The notes below the pieces were generated by a model. It saw nothing but the letters and a program-made list of their open reading frames with translations. It made no database searches and was not told the origin of the DNA. Positions 36,983 through 46,506 of a stretch of DNA of 64,000 nucleotides are shown here, one piece after another. The translations under genes and the position numbers were made by a program. Position 1 is the stretch's first letter; every line of letters starts with the position of its first letter. Origin of the DNA: Nakaseomyces glabratus (Eukaryota > Ascomycota > Saccharomycetes > Saccharomycetales > Saccharomycetaceae); contig NC_088959.1 of the NCBI RefSeq assembly GCF_010111755.1, positions 248,001-312,000 on the forward strand, read 5' to 3'.

Positions 36983-38923
36983 CTATTGCTTGTTTTCACC
37001 TTCACCTTGTTGAGCGTTGGTGTTACCGGAGTCGTTCTTGTACATTTGTTCAAATAGCTTCATGGAAGAGGTTTGCAATTCTTCAGTCTTGGTCTTCAAA
37101 TCTTCAGCACTAACTTCTTCACCACTTTGAACCTTGGTGATAATTTCTCTCAAAGAGTTGATTTGATCTTGAACCTTTTGAGCTTCAGCCTTGTCCAATT
37201 TACCCTCGAATTCCTTCAAAGAGTTTTCGGTATCGTTGGCCAATTGGTCAGCCTTGTTAGCGGTTTCAATAGCTTGTCTTCTAGCTTCGTCTTGAGACTT
37301 GAACTTCTCAGCGTCGTTAACCATTTGCTCAATTTCAGCATCTGACAAACCAGAGGAACCAGCGACAGTGATAGCGGCATCCTTGTTGGTAGCCTTGTCT
37401 CTAGCAGAGACGTTGATGATACCATCAGCATCAATGTCGAAAGTAACCTCAATTTGAGGAACACCCTTTGGAGCTGGTGGAATACCAGACAAGTTGAAGT
37501 TACCGATCAACTTGTTGTCCTTGACCAATTCTCTTTCACCTTGGAAGACTCTAATTTCAACAGAGGTTTGACCGGCAGCAGCAGTAGAGAAAATTTGAGA
37601 CTTCTTGGTTGGAATAGTTGTGTTTCTTGGAATCAATCTAGTGAAGACACCACCCAAAGTTTCAATACCTAGAGACAATGGGGTGACATCCAGCAACAAG
37701 ACATCGGTGACTTCACCGGATAAGACAGCACCTTGAATAGCAGCACCAATAGCAACAGCTTCATCTGGGTTAACAGCCTTGGATGGTTCCTTACCGAACA
37801 ATTGCTTAACGGTTTCAACGACCTTTGGCATTCTGGACATACCACCAACTAGCAGAACATCAGAGACATCAGAAGTAGACAAGTTAGCATCCTTCAAGGC
37901 CTTCTTGACTGGTTCGATAGTTCTCTTGATCAATGGTTCTGTTAGAGTTTCGAACTGAGCTCTGCTGAACTTCATGTTAATGTGCTTTGGACCAGAGGCA
38001 TCAGCTGTGATAAATGGCAAGTTGATTTCGGTAGAAACGGTGGAAGACAATTCGATCTTGGCCTTTTCAGCGGCTTCTCTGATTCTTTGAACGGCCATAC
38101 GGTCGTTTTCTAGGTCGATACCAGATTCGGCCTTGAAACGAGAGACGATTTCTCTCAATAGAACGATATCGAAATCTTCACCACCCAAGTGAGTGTCACC
38201 GTTGGTGGACTTGACTTCGAAGACACCGTTGTCGATATCTAGGATAGAGATATCGAAAGTACCACCACCCAAATCGAAGACGGCGACGACCTTAGCGTCA
38301 GCCTTTTCTAGACCGTAAGCCAAAGCGGCAGCAGTTGGCTCGTTAACAACACGCAAAACGTTCAAACCGACAATTTGACCGGCATCTTTGGTGGCTTGTC
38401 TTTGAGAGTCGTTGAAGTAGGCTGGGACAGTGACGACAGCGTTCTTAGCTGGCTTACCAAGGTAAGCTTCAGCGGTTTCCTTCATCTTGTTCAGAACGAA
38501 ACCACCAACTTGTGCTGGAGAGTAGCTTTGGCCTCTAGCTTCGACCCAAGCGTCACCATTGCTGTGCTTGATGATTTTATATGGAACTTGCTTGATATCT
38601 CTTTGAACTTCGGCATCCTCGAAACGACGACCAATCAAACGCTTGGTAGCAAACAAGGTGTTCTCTGGGTTAACAACAGCTTGACGCTTGGCTGGAATAC
38701 CAACCAATCTCTCACCTTCCTTGGTGAAAGCAACAACAGATGGAGTAGTTCTGGCACCTTCAGCATTCTCAATAATCTTTGGAACTTTACCTTCCATAAC
38801 AGCAACGGCAGAGTTAGTGGTACCCAAATCAATACCGATAACTTGGCCTTGAACCTTCGTGGATTGCAAACGTGTGGCAACACGGTTCATGGACTTGCCC
38901 ATGACATTCCTAGCTGACAACAT
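36983..38923 (-). CDS. SSC1: Mitochondrial matrix Hsp70 (Ssc1/Ecm10)
   Basis: 646 residues, ATG at 38923-38921. A presequence of ~25 residues precedes the nucleotide-binding domain ([15 protein letters not shown] near 28-42, [17 protein letters not shown] near 215, [12 protein letters not shown] near 360), then the substrate-binding domain ([17 protein letters not shown] near 430) and helical lid. The C-terminus is mitochondrial type (no EEVD) and Gln-rich. It drives protein import with Tim44/Mge1 and folds matrix proteins. S. cerevisiae has SSC1 (YJR045C) and the WGD paralog ECM10 (YEL030W). The flanks carry POL32 (YJR) and BUD16 (YEL), so synteny does not decide between them; SSC1 is chosen because this is likely the essential copy. 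Codon use is highly biased. Confidence 0.95.
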   Translation of the reverse strand: MLSARNVMGKSMNRVATRLQSTKVQGQVIGIDLGTTNSAVAVMEGKVPKIIENAEGARTTPSVVAFTKEGERLVGIPAKRQAVVNPENTLFATKRLIGRRFEDAEVQRDIKQVPYKIIKHSNGDAWVEARGQSYSPAQVGGFVLNKMKETAEAYLGKPAKNAVVTVPAYFNDSQRQATKDAGQIVGLNVLRVVNEPTAAALAYGLEKADAKVVAVFDLGGGTFDISILDIDNGVFEVKSTNGDTHLGGEDFDIVLLREIVSRFKAESGIDLENDRMAVQRIREAAEKAKIELSSTVSTEINLPFITADASGPKHINMKFSRAQFETLTEPLIKRTIEPVKKALKDANLSTSDVSDVLLVGGMSRMPKVVETVKQLFGKEPSKAVNPDEAVAIGAAIQGAVLSGEVTDVLLLDVTPLSLGIETLGGVFTRLIPRNTTIPTKKSQIFSTAAAGQTSVEIRVFQGERELVKDNKLIGNFNLSGIPPAPKGVPQIEVTFDIDADGIINVSARDKATNKDAAITVAGSSGLSDAEIEQMVNDAEKFKSQDEARRQAIETANKADQLANDTENSLKEFEGKLDKAEAQKVQDQINSLREIITKVQSGEEVSAEDLKTKTEELQTSSMKLFEQMYKNDSGNTNAQQGEGENKQ

Positions 38924-39320
38924 GGCTTATTCTTCTTTAACTATAGTTTTGTGCTGGTTTCTCAAAAGTTAAGATCCCTTCCGCCGTGCTATGGTCCAGA
39001 AGACACCCAAGAAAGAACCAACTTATGAATAGTCGCTGAACTTTTGCTTCAAAAGACTTCCATCTTGTGCTTCGAGGGTTCCTCGAAGGAAATTTTTTTT
39101 CAATCAGTCATATTCGTATAGTGTTATATAATGTGATGAGTGTTATAGCAGCCTAAAATGGGGTTGGCATTACTATATGATTTGTTTTGTAGCTGTGCAT
39201 GCTCTAGAGATTCTAATAAAATTATTATCCTATGTATAGTGATATGCTGTTCGTAATTATATGCTGGAAGTAGAATTTTATTTTCTCGAATTGGTAGGTT
39301 CGTTACAACTTTTTGTTTTT
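38924..39320. other. SSC1 promoter and NRP1 3' flank
   Basis: 397 bases. Contains the inverted repeat at 39070-39088 listed below; no canonical heat-shock element in perfect register was found. Confidence 0.5.
39070..39088. promoter_or_regulatory. Inverted repeat in the SSC1 promoter
   Basis: CTTCGAGG-GTT-CCTCGAAG, a perfect 8-base inverted repeat ~150 bases upstream of SSC1, followed by GAA. It holds several TTC/GAA triplets, but their spacing is one base off the canonical 5-base HSE register. Confidence 0.4.
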
Positions 39321-41132
39321 CTAGTTTTCTGATACAGATACCTCTTTTCTGTCAAGTTGGGCTAATGCGTTGATGGTCTGGTTCAATTGTTCTTGTTGCA
39401 ATGTGTCACCGTCCTGGTTGTTCTTGTCTCTTGTTGTGGTCTTGGTCTTTGGCCCACCGCAGCGCAGACACACGATGTTTTTGGCGAAGTTGTGGTAGAA
39501 GCAGCCCGGGCATTTCCAGTCACCAGCCCTGAACGGTACGTTAGAGCCACCAATCATCCCACTGTTTGTGGACATTCCACCATGACCGTGGTTGTTCCCT
39601 TCGCTAATATAGCCGTTTGACGATGTGCTGTGCGTTAAGTTGTACGGTAGGTGTGCAGATGTCCCTTGATTAAACCTGTTGTAGTTATGCAGTGGCATGT
39701 TGTAGCTTGAGTTCCCCGATTGACCACCATTGTAATTGGACCGGTAACTGCTCTGTATTGGTGATTTGCCACCGTTGTTGCTAGCCCTGTTGGCTGCATA
39801 CATCTGGTATGTCTGTTGCATCTGTTGTAATTGGCGTAGCTGTTGTTGTTGGTTGTACTGGTAACCGTCTTGGCCTATGTTATTCCAATTGGATTTATTA
39901 TTAAGATTCCTAGTATTATAGTTAGTGTACCCGGAAACCATGTTGTTGGTGACACTGGTCATCGGCAGTTTACCAGCATTACCAGAAACACCGTTAGGCA
40001 CAGGGAAGGCGCACCTGAAGCAAGCCGTCCTTCTCTGGAAATTCGAGAACCCACAGGATGGACAATTCCAATCACCTGGTCTAGGCTTATTCTTATTTTG
40101 CGGTAAAAGTATCAAGTTGTCCTGAACTTTTTCCAAGAGGCGCATAGATGACGGCTGTATGTCAAGCAATTGCTCTATATGCTTGTTACCCTTGGGGGCC
40201 ACTATCTTCATTACTGTGCCGTGCAGGTTTAGTGCGTATTCGGCATCATTGTGGGATTGAAATATGGCAAAGCCAAACATTGAGTCTGGGATTGACAGCA
40301 TTTTACCATGGTTTCTCTGACTGGCAAGAGTAGCATCATCCGAAATGTTCTTTAACGTCCAGAAGCCCACAGATGCAACCCCTTTCTGTTGAAACCACCC
40401 TTCTAAATCTGTTTGGTTTAGCTCGGACGGTATGTTACTGATATACAGAATCTTCGATTGCTCTTCTATGAAATTTTTGTAATCCATGCCTAGATCATAT
40501 GGCACCGTCAGCACCGTTGTGTCATCAACTGGGGTAACGCATTTCTTGTGCAACGCTGTAAGTACCAAAGTGGCCAGTCTAACGTCGAATGTTGGATCGT
40601 CATTTTTCTGTTTTAGTTCATCATATTCAGTACTCACATCAAGTGTCCTTACTAATTCCTCGATCTTGCCAGCAAAACTGTCAATTGACTCACCATTGGC
40701 TTGCGTCTGTGGACTCTCAGAGGAATCGCTGTGATTCTTCTTCCATATACTGTACTCCTTCCAGATATCAAAAAAAACTGGGTACCGCAAGTACTCTGGC
40801 AACTCAACACCTAGATCATTGGCACTACTTACCAGTCCGACCTTCACGGACCAGCTGGGGTTCAGTGTGCAAAACACAAACTCTTTCTCTACATCTGATC
40901 CACTTTGGGATCCGTCCTGTGACTCCTGGTGATTGGCAACCGTGGCATGGCTTTTAAGATCCTCATCCAGCTTGGCGATAAATTCCTTGATACTTTCTCC
41001 GTCGACATCTACCACATACGGCTCATTGCGCGCTTCCAGACTAACCGGATCAATAACCTGATACCCCAGTCGTAACAGCACAGGCTTCACAGCGCTGCTA
41101 TCTATCTGGACATCCAGCACAACGTAATGCAT
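39321..41132 (-). CDS. NRP1: Nrp1-type RNA-binding protein (RRM + two RanBP2 zinc fingers)
   Basis: 603 residues, ATG at 41132 (S. cerevisiae Nrp1 about 719). The N-terminal ~200 residues are an exonuclease-like fold region (MHYVVLDVQID...). An RRM is at ~226-305 (ILYISNIPSELNQTDLEGWF). Two RanBP2-type zinc fingers are at ~350-378 (PGDWNCPSCGFSNF, FRC) and ~535-562 (AGDWKCPGCFYHNF, LRC), separated by an Asn/Gln/Ser/Tyr-rich prion-like linker. The S. cerevisiae protein is found in stress granules; its RNA targets are unclear. Order NRP1-FAP7-CDC36-CDC9 is YDL167-164. A palindromic PAC pair lies in the promoter. Confidence 0.93.
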   Translation of the reverse strand: MHYVVLDVQIDSSAVKPVLLRLGYQVIDPVSLEARNEPYVVDVDGESIKEFIAKLDEDLKSHATVANHQESQDGSQSGSDVEKEFVFCTLNPSWSVKVGLVSSANDLGVELPEYLRYPVFFDIWKEYSIWKKNHSDSSESPQTQANGESIDSFAGKIEELVRTLDVSTEYDELKQKNDDPTFDVRLATLVLTALHKKCVTPVDDTTVLTVPYDLGMDYKNFIEEQSKILYISNIPSELNQTDLEGWFQQKGVASVGFWTLKNISDDATLASQRNHGKMLSIPDSMFGFAIFQSHNDAEYALNLHGTVMKIVAPKGNKHIEQLLDIQPSSMRLLEKVQDNLILLPQNKNKPRPGDWNCPSCGFSNFQRRTACFRCAFPVPNGVSGNAGKLPMTSVTNNMVSGYTNYNTRNLNNKSNWNNIGQDGYQYNQQQQLRQLQQMQQTYQMYAANRASNNGGKSPIQSSYRSNYNGGQSGNSSYNMPLHNYNRFNQGTSAHLPYNLTHSTSSNGYISEGNNHGHGGMSTNSGMIGGSNVPFRAGDWKCPGCFYHNFAKNIVCLRCGGPKTKTTTRDKNNQDGDTLQQEQLNQTINALAQLDRKEVSVSEN

Positions 41133-41494
41133 CGCTTTCTATAACTTCCTTCTATGGGGATCAACGCTAAAGTGTGTCTCAAACCAATCGTCGCACTCAA
41201 TATCCTATTGTTTCACACTCCACTCATAACCAGTTAAATAACCAGCTACCACATATCACAAGATTGAGCAGCGGAGAAACATAGCACTTCTCAGGACCAA
41301 CATATTAGACTACTCTCTATCCGATGCGATGAGCTTAGTTGCAATGCTCATCGCATCGCTGAAAATCTGGAAAATTTTTTGTTCAAGCGTCTGTTGTACG
41401 CATCTTTCTAAGGAAAACATTTGTATAATTCAGACTGATTATATGCTTATATAGTGGTATGTTGGTATTATTTGTGTGATATGGAGACAGTAGC
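41133..41494. other. NRP1 promoter and FAP7 3' flank
   Basis: 362 bases; main feature is the PAC inverted repeat below. Confidence 0.5.
41323..41357. promoter_or_regulatory. Palindromic double PAC element upstream of NRP1
   Basis: GATGCGATGAGC (41323-41334) and GCTCATCGCATC (41346-41357) form a perfect 12-base inverted repeat with an 11-base spacer, each arm holding a full PAC. An RRPE-like TGAAAATCTGGAAAATTTTTTG follows at 41360-41381. Confidence 0.75.
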
Positions 41495-42133
41495 CTAGTC
41501 AGAGGCAGAGGCTTCCTCGTCTTCACCGTCTGATGTTTCTTCTTCCTCCTCGGAGGAGTAGGATGCGTATTTCTTACCATCTTTCAGCTCGCTGGACACA
41601 CCATCTTTGTGTTCTTCTACCCAGTTGTCGACCCAAGTGTTGATACGGTCGACGTTGTTCTCCATGTCCTCAGTGGTGTTGCTCTGCAGCTCGACCACGA
41701 TCTCGGGCTCGTAGGACTCCTGGGCGTCCTGGAGCACCACTCCCATGATCTCTGCGTCCAGGTTCTCTTCTATCTTTGAGTCGTGGTACCCTCTGGCCTT
41801 CAGTCTATCGTACAGCTTACCGTTCTCGCTCCTCAGCACCACTACAAGGTCTATAAGTCTCTCGGGGAACACATCGTTGACGTGCCAGTCGATAATGCTC
41901 TTGCCTTCCAGCAACAGGGGTTCTAGCTCATCCAGCAGCTTGTCCTCGTCCACTATGTGTGACTTACGTCCTTCATCATACCCGTCGTAACACTTGTGCT
42001 CCTCTGCAAACTCAGATATATTGTAATACTTGTACCCGTCCAGCCTGCGTTGCAACAGCTCACATGTAGTACTCTTACCACACCCTGGTGTGCCCGTCAC
42101 TATAATGTTCGGATGAAACCTTCTGCTGCCCAT
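41495..42133 (-). CDS. FAP7: Adenylate-kinase-like 18S rRNA maturation factor Fap7
   Basis: 212 residues from the ATG at 42133-42131. The frame is open ~43 codons further upstream, but the family begins at M-x-x-R-R (MGSRRFHPNIIVTGTPGCGKST), so the inner ATG was taken. Walker A GTPGCGKST is at ~14-22, YNISEFAEEH and the DEDKLLDELEP region follow, then IIDWHVNDVFPERLIDLVVVLR (NMP-binding), and the C-terminus is an acidic Ser/Glu/Asp tail. Fap7 (human CINAP) binds uS11 and is needed for cleavage of 20S pre-rRNA at site D. PAC and TTTTTCA elements lie ~125-145 bases upstream in the divergent promoter with CDC36. The gene is GC-rich compared with its flanks. Confidence 0.96.
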   Translation of the reverse strand: MGSRRFHPNIIVTGTPGCGKSTTCELLQRRLDGYKYYNISEFAEEHKCYDGYDEGRKSHIVDEDKLLDELEPLLLEGKSIIDWHVNDVFPERLIDLVVVLRSENGKLYDRLKARGYHDSKIEENLDAEIMGVVLQDAQESYEPEIVVELQSNTTEDMENNVDRINTWVDNWVEEHKDGVSSELKDGKKYASYSSEEEEETSDGEDEEASASD

Positions 42134-42467
42134 TCTTATCCTTGATCCTTGATATCGCAGAGCTACGCAACATGTAAACTCCGCAACAACCACCGAACTA
42201 CATAACCGCATAACTACTTCGACAACTACCACTCCCACTAATACACATAATGGCAAGCTCATCGCAACATTTTTCAGTCACTCGGAACGGTGTACCTCCA
42301 GCCTAGGACTTCGAATGCGCAAGAAGTATAACGAGGGCCTATTAGTAGACTTTGGAGCCACATATACGCATTCACAAGTGCATAACCCATTGGGAGCTAA
42401 TAGTACTTGAGAGCTGGCGGGAAAGAGCTGTACAGTGATATAAGGAAAACGAGAAGACAGGAAAAAA
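42134..42467. other. Divergent promoter FAP7 / CDC36
   Basis: 334 bases containing the FAP7 PAC site; no TATA assigned. Confidence 0.5.
42257..42276 (-). promoter_or_regulatory. PAC + RRPE-like element of FAP7
   Basis: GCTCATCGC (42257-42265) followed by ATTTTTCAG, ~125-145 bases upstream of the FAP7 ATG and ~200 from CDC36. Confidence 0.65.
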
Positions 42468-43043
42468 ATGAGCAAGTTTGGGCTGCAAAAGCTGGTGCCT
42501 CTGATTAGAGCTGATGAAGAAAAGGACGGGAAGGTATACGACCATTCTATGACGATCGGTACGGATTTGTCGTCGATGCTGCATTCCCTCGGTATACCTA
42601 GGGACTCTAAGCACCATAGGGTGCTCGACACATTCCAGAGTCCATGGGCCGAGACGTCACGGAGCGAGGTCGAGCCAAAGTACTATATACCGGAGTCCTT
42701 CAAGAACATACCGGATGTGCTACAATCTAAGACCACCCCACCAACGTTTGATGATGTGCAGACTGACCAGCAGAGAGTGGCGCTTTTCCAAGATGAGACG
42801 CTGTTCTATTTATTCTATAAGCACCCAGGCACTGTGATTCAGGAATTGACATACTTGGAGTTGAGGAAACGCAACTGGAGATATCACAAGGGCCTGAAAG
42901 CATGGCTCACAAAGGACCCCATGATGGAACCCGTAGTGGCCGCCGACGGTCTAAGTGAAAGAGGTTCATATGTTTTCTTTGATCCACAAAGATGGGAGAA
43001 GTGCCAACGAGACTTCCCATTGTTCTATAGCGCAATCATGTAA
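42468..43043 (+). CDS. CDC36: CCR4-NOT subunit Cdc36/Not2
   Basis: 191 residues, the same length as in S. cerevisiae, ATG at 42468. The NOT-box domain fills the C-terminal ~110 residues: LFQDETLFYLFYKHPGTVIQELTYLELRKRNWRYHK, then GSYVFFDPQRWEK near the end. It scaffolds the CCR4-NOT complex with Not1 and Not5, acting in deadenylation and transcription control. DHH1, a CCR4-NOT partner, lies 7 kb away in the same block, as in S. cerevisiae. Confidence 0.97.
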   Translation: MSKFGLQKLVPLIRADEEKDGKVYDHSMTIGTDLSSMLHSLGIPRDSKHHRVLDTFQSPWAETSRSEVEPKYYIPESFKNIPDVLQSKTTPPTFDDVQTDQQRVALFQDETLFYLFYKHPGTVIQELTYLELRKRNWRYHKGLKAWLTKDPMMEPVVAADGLSERGSYVFFDPQRWEKCQRDFPLFYSAIM

Positions 43044-43289
43044 TATTACCCCAGTAATTTGAAGGCCATCCATCACTAATCTATATATATAGAAGATTGA
43101 TCTTGGAATGGTATATATAAAGCATATAACGATTCGAATCATTGAACATTCTTACTCTAGTTTAACAACAGACAACGAGAATAATCTAAGAAGCTACTAA
43201 TGCTTCAAAACCATATGAGAAAAACAATTTTGCTTTTCCAATAAAAACTAAAAATTATTAATGCTGTTATATAAATATTCGTGGAGTTA

Positions 43290-45464
43290 TTAATTAGCTA
43301 CATGACTTTGATTTTGGTACATTTCTATGATCTGTTCTGATGATGTAGCGTCCTCAACAGATTTATCATCTCTGATTCTTAGAAAACGCGGAAATCTCAA
43401 GGATATACCCTTATCATAAACAGAGCTACCTGCTTTGTAGATTGGTGATAGTGACAGATCAGCAGTCAATACTTCGAATAGCATTGTTGGTTCAAACCAT
43501 ACGTCCGGTTCTGCACTTGAGTCAAACACATACGTACCTTTTGGGCCATCAATAACAGTGGGCGATAGCTTTTCATATAGTGTTTGTAGCATTTCTTCCG
43601 AAAAACCTGTACCTATTTTACAACAAGTCTCAAAATCCTCACTGTCAGCATTATAACAACCAAGTAAAAAACCACCATAGGTACCCGTTCTTTTACCTCT
43701 ACCAAAATAGGCCCCTAACACACATAAATCTAGAGAATCACCAACACCTTCAAGATAGTCCTTTTTCAATTTCAACCAATTTCTCGAACGTTTACTTGGT
43801 TCGTAATATGACTCAACACCATCCATCATCTTAACCATCAAACCTTCACAAGAATTTTTAACTGATTCGTCTAAGAATTTCTGTAATTCGTCAAGATTAC
43901 TAGTGGTCATCTGTGTTGCATATTGGAATTCACCTTCAACTGGTTTTGTTACCTCATGCAATACCTCCCGCCTTTTACTCAGTGGCTCATTTATCAGGCG
44001 CATGTCATTATGCAATAAAATATCGAAAGCAAACAGACACACACGAACTTTCACCTCATTAATATTAACATCCTTCCTTTTTCTTGTGGTCAAGACTTGA
44101 AATGGTAGTATTTTATTTTGTTCTTTATCCCAAGCGACTGCTTCACAATCAAGAATTAATGATGTAGTTGATGCCGGATCTGCCAAAAAATCCTTGATTT
44201 GAATTTCTGGATATCTTTCAGTCATGTTTTCACCATTTCTGGAGTAAATTCTCATGGTACCATCTTTTAGCAAATGAACTTGAGCTCTTTCACCATCGTA
44301 TTTATATTCCGATGTAAAAGTTTGTCCTTGAAATCTATCTAACACTTCATTAATTGCCTTTGTAGGCTTTGCAAGCATAGGTTTTAATGGGATACCAGGT
44401 TGTATAGTACAATGTTCATCAAGTTTCATAATGCCGTAATCTAAGCATGCATTAATAACCAATTCATAGTTTGGAACTTGACAAAATGCGTCTCGAATCT
44501 TTTGCTCAGCTTGTTCGACAACGTCCATCGAGGGCTCTTTATTGCTGTATTTCTCGTCATGTATCAGTAATGCCTTCGAAAGTGCAATTAAAACGGTTTT
44601 TTCAGCCAGACCAATTCTTAACTTCGATTCCAGAGATCTGATCAAGAATTTTGCCTCAGTACCTTGACACGCTGTCAACATTCTTTTAATCAGTTTCATC
44701 TTCTTTGTCTGAGAATCTTTACCTTGAGACTTTGCGATAGTCTTCAGGTTTTCGAATACCTCACCCACTACCAGTGGCTTAGGTTTGAACATTGTAGGTT
44801 GCACATTTCTGGCCTCGAGAGCAATTTGACCGAGATCACCAATTTCTCTGTACTGGTTTTTTATCTGTTGCATTGATTTACCGCATGATTCACTAATTGT
44901 CTTCATCAGCAGATTTTCACCTAAACCCAATTCCAACCCAGGCTCATAGTCGGGGCCCAGTTTGTTAATAAACAAGTACGTCACTGGGATAAGATTCTGT
45001 GGGTCCTCCTTCATTATCTTGATGAAGAAGTCAGAACATAGCTTGATAATTGCCAAACGGGAAGAAGTGCCCTCGATCTCCTCAAACAAGTTACACAAGT
45101 CAGAATAAGGCACCTTGCAAAAAAACTTAGAGTCAACTTGGCGAGGAGTGCTTGCAATCGGAGTACCTTCGTGCTCTTCCTTGCCCTGATTGCCGTTCTT
45201 CGTAGCTGTCAGAGAACCTGTGGACTCCAGCTTCATCTTCTTTAAGGGACTCTTGTTCGCGTCCACTTCATGACTGTTCAAATCGACCGCTGCGGTCTTC
45301 ACATCAGCTTGCTCACCTTTCTTGTCCCCATCGGCGTCCTTCTTCACAGAACTGAAAAACCTGGCCAACGTAGCTTGTCTTTTCATCACAATCAATGGTC
45401 TCGTAGGCTCCTTTATAATTCTTGCACTGATAAAACGGATAGGTGGTGCCAACCTTGAAAACAT
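43290..45464 (-). CDS. CDC9: ATP-dependent DNA ligase I
   Basis: 724 residues from the ATG at 45464; an inner ATG at residue 27 (45386) would give the nuclear form, and the first 26 residues (MFSRLAPPIRFISARII...) are a mitochondrial presequence, the same dual-start design as in S. cerevisiae. The PIP box QATLARFF is at residues 30-37. The DNA-binding domain spans ~110-330. The adenylation domain has the active-site lysine in YKYDGERAQVHL near 385, with LILDCEAVAWD and GLMVKM following, and the OB-fold has DYLEGVGDSLDLCVLGAYFGRGKRTG and PDVWFEP. It seals Okazaki fragments and repair nicks. S. cerevisiae length about 755. Confidence 0.98.
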   Translation of the reverse strand: MFSRLAPPIRFISARIIKEPTRPLIVMKRQATLARFFSSVKKDADGDKKGEQADVKTAAVDLNSHEVDANKSPLKKMKLESTGSLTATKNGNQGKEEHEGTPIASTPRQVDSKFFCKVPYSDLCNLFEEIEGTSSRLAIIKLCSDFFIKIMKEDPQNLIPVTYLFINKLGPDYEPGLELGLGENLLMKTISESCGKSMQQIKNQYREIGDLGQIALEARNVQPTMFKPKPLVVGEVFENLKTIAKSQGKDSQTKKMKLIKRMLTACQGTEAKFLIRSLESKLRIGLAEKTVLIALSKALLIHDEKYSNKEPSMDVVEQAEQKIRDAFCQVPNYELVINACLDYGIMKLDEHCTIQPGIPLKPMLAKPTKAINEVLDRFQGQTFTSEYKYDGERAQVHLLKDGTMRIYSRNGENMTERYPEIQIKDFLADPASTTSLILDCEAVAWDKEQNKILPFQVLTTRKRKDVNINEVKVRVCLFAFDILLHNDMRLINEPLSKRREVLHEVTKPVEGEFQYATQMTTSNLDELQKFLDESVKNSCEGLMVKMMDGVESYYEPSKRSRNWLKLKKDYLEGVGDSLDLCVLGAYFGRGKRTGTYGGFLLGCYNADSEDFETCCKIGTGFSEEMLQTLYEKLSPTVIDGPKGTYVFDSSAEPDVWFEPTMLFEVLTADLSLSPIYKAGSSVYDKGISLRFPRFLRIRDDKSVEDATSSEQIIEMYQNQSHVAN

Positions 45465-45845
45465 CCAAAGCTTTACAGAACAGGGAAAGATTCGCGACTA
45501 AAACGGTGTATCCAATCTGTGATATCTGTCCCTTGAACACAGTTGTTGATCCTCTTTAAAGCATTCAATTCCATGGCAAATTCAAAATCAAAAGTCACAG
45601 GAGCATCTTGACACCAAAAAAAATCGTCTTTTCCAAGAAAAATTGAAGTCGCGTTGAAGGCATAAGGGACTTCCAACCACTCCGACGCAGGCTACTTGAA
45701 ATGGTACCCGTTAGTTGCATATAGAGGCGTTTAGAGAACCGCATTGCTGAGTAACGCAGCGGGTTCAGTGAAGTAAGCTCGGATGCAGTTTTGGGTTTGA
45801 AGTAAAACAGGCTTCAGACGGGCTGATTCCTGTAATGCTAGGAGC
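45465..45845. other. CDC9 promoter and MHF2 3' flank
   Basis: 381 bases. Shows CGCG-containing motifs (TCGCGA at 45493-45498, GTCGCG near 45650) but no full ACGCGT box. Confidence 0.45.
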
Positions 45846-46094
45846 TCACATATCCAACAGCAGTAGACCTGCGATATTCTCCAGATCCGTATGAGTGATC
45901 TCTTTGTCTTGCTCTTGTTCTAGTCCTTCTTGGCTCGCGTCATGGTGCTCTATAGATCTCAAAACCGCCTCGCGCGCAAACACATCAATGTACCGTTGCA
46001 ATGCATCGACTACATCCGACTCGATCCTCGTCTTCTTGTCCTTGAAAGCAGCCACCTGCAACACCCTCGCAATTGTATCCTGCGGCACATCCAT
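45846..46094 (-). CDS. MHF2: Histone-fold protein Mhf2 (CENP-X)
   Basis: 82 residues from the ATG at 46094 (S. cerevisiae about 80). The CENP-X histone fold covers nearly all of it: DTIARVLQVA, DVVDALQRYIDVFAREAVLRSIEHH, and the hallmark C-terminus ITHTDLENIAGLLLLDM. With Mhf1 it forms a tetramer that binds branched DNA and the Fanconi-type helicase Mph1, and contributes at kinetochores. The frame is open far upstream, with another ATG at 46295, which would add a hydrophobic segment and a Trp-Cys pentapeptide repeat encoded by the minisatellite at 46105-46185. The family length favours the inner ATG. Position beside CDC9 and DHH1 matches YDL160C-A. Confidence 0.9.
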   Translation of the reverse strand: MDVPQDTIARVLQVAAFKDKKTRIESDVVDALQRYIDVFAREAVLRSIEHHDASQEGLEQEQDKEITHTDLENIAGLLLLDM

Positions 46095-46506
46095 TATTGG
46101 TATCGTCCAGATCTCGCACTTCCAGATCTCGCACTTCCAGTGGTCACAGTTCCAGTAGTTACAGTTCCAGTGGTCGAATTTCCAGCCCGCCAAAAAGATC
46201 CACAGTAGGCTACACCAGCAAGCAAAACACACGCTACAGCCCACAAGTTTTATACTTCCTAACCATCGCTGTGATTCACTTGGGTCCCCTTCCATTGATC
46301 TTGTCAAAAGATCATCACTTGGCAAATTTCGCTTCAGGGTCGAAAAGGAGGAAAAGCTGGAAAAAAAAAATATGGAAAATTGGCTGGGAGAGTTGTAAAA
46401 CCTGGCCAGTGCAGGTACCTATTAGAATAGCTGGATTTCTATACTGGCAAACAGAGTTGGTGGGCGAGATCAGAGATAGAAGATACGCTGGCTGACGAAT
46501 TACGAT
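46095..46506. other. Divergent promoter MHF2 / SEC13
   Basis: 412 bases holding the 15-base minisatellite; A-run near 46365-46380. Confidence 0.5.
46105..46185. repeat. 15-base minisatellite, MHF2-SEC13 promoter
   Basis: Five tandem copies plus a partial of a 15-base unit beginning TTCCAG (TTCCAGATCTCGCAC, TTCCAGTGGTCACAG, TTCCAGTAGTTACAG, TTCCAGTGGTCGAAT). It starts 11 bases from the MHF2 ATG. The unit is a multiple of three and free of stops on the minus strand. Confidence 0.9.
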
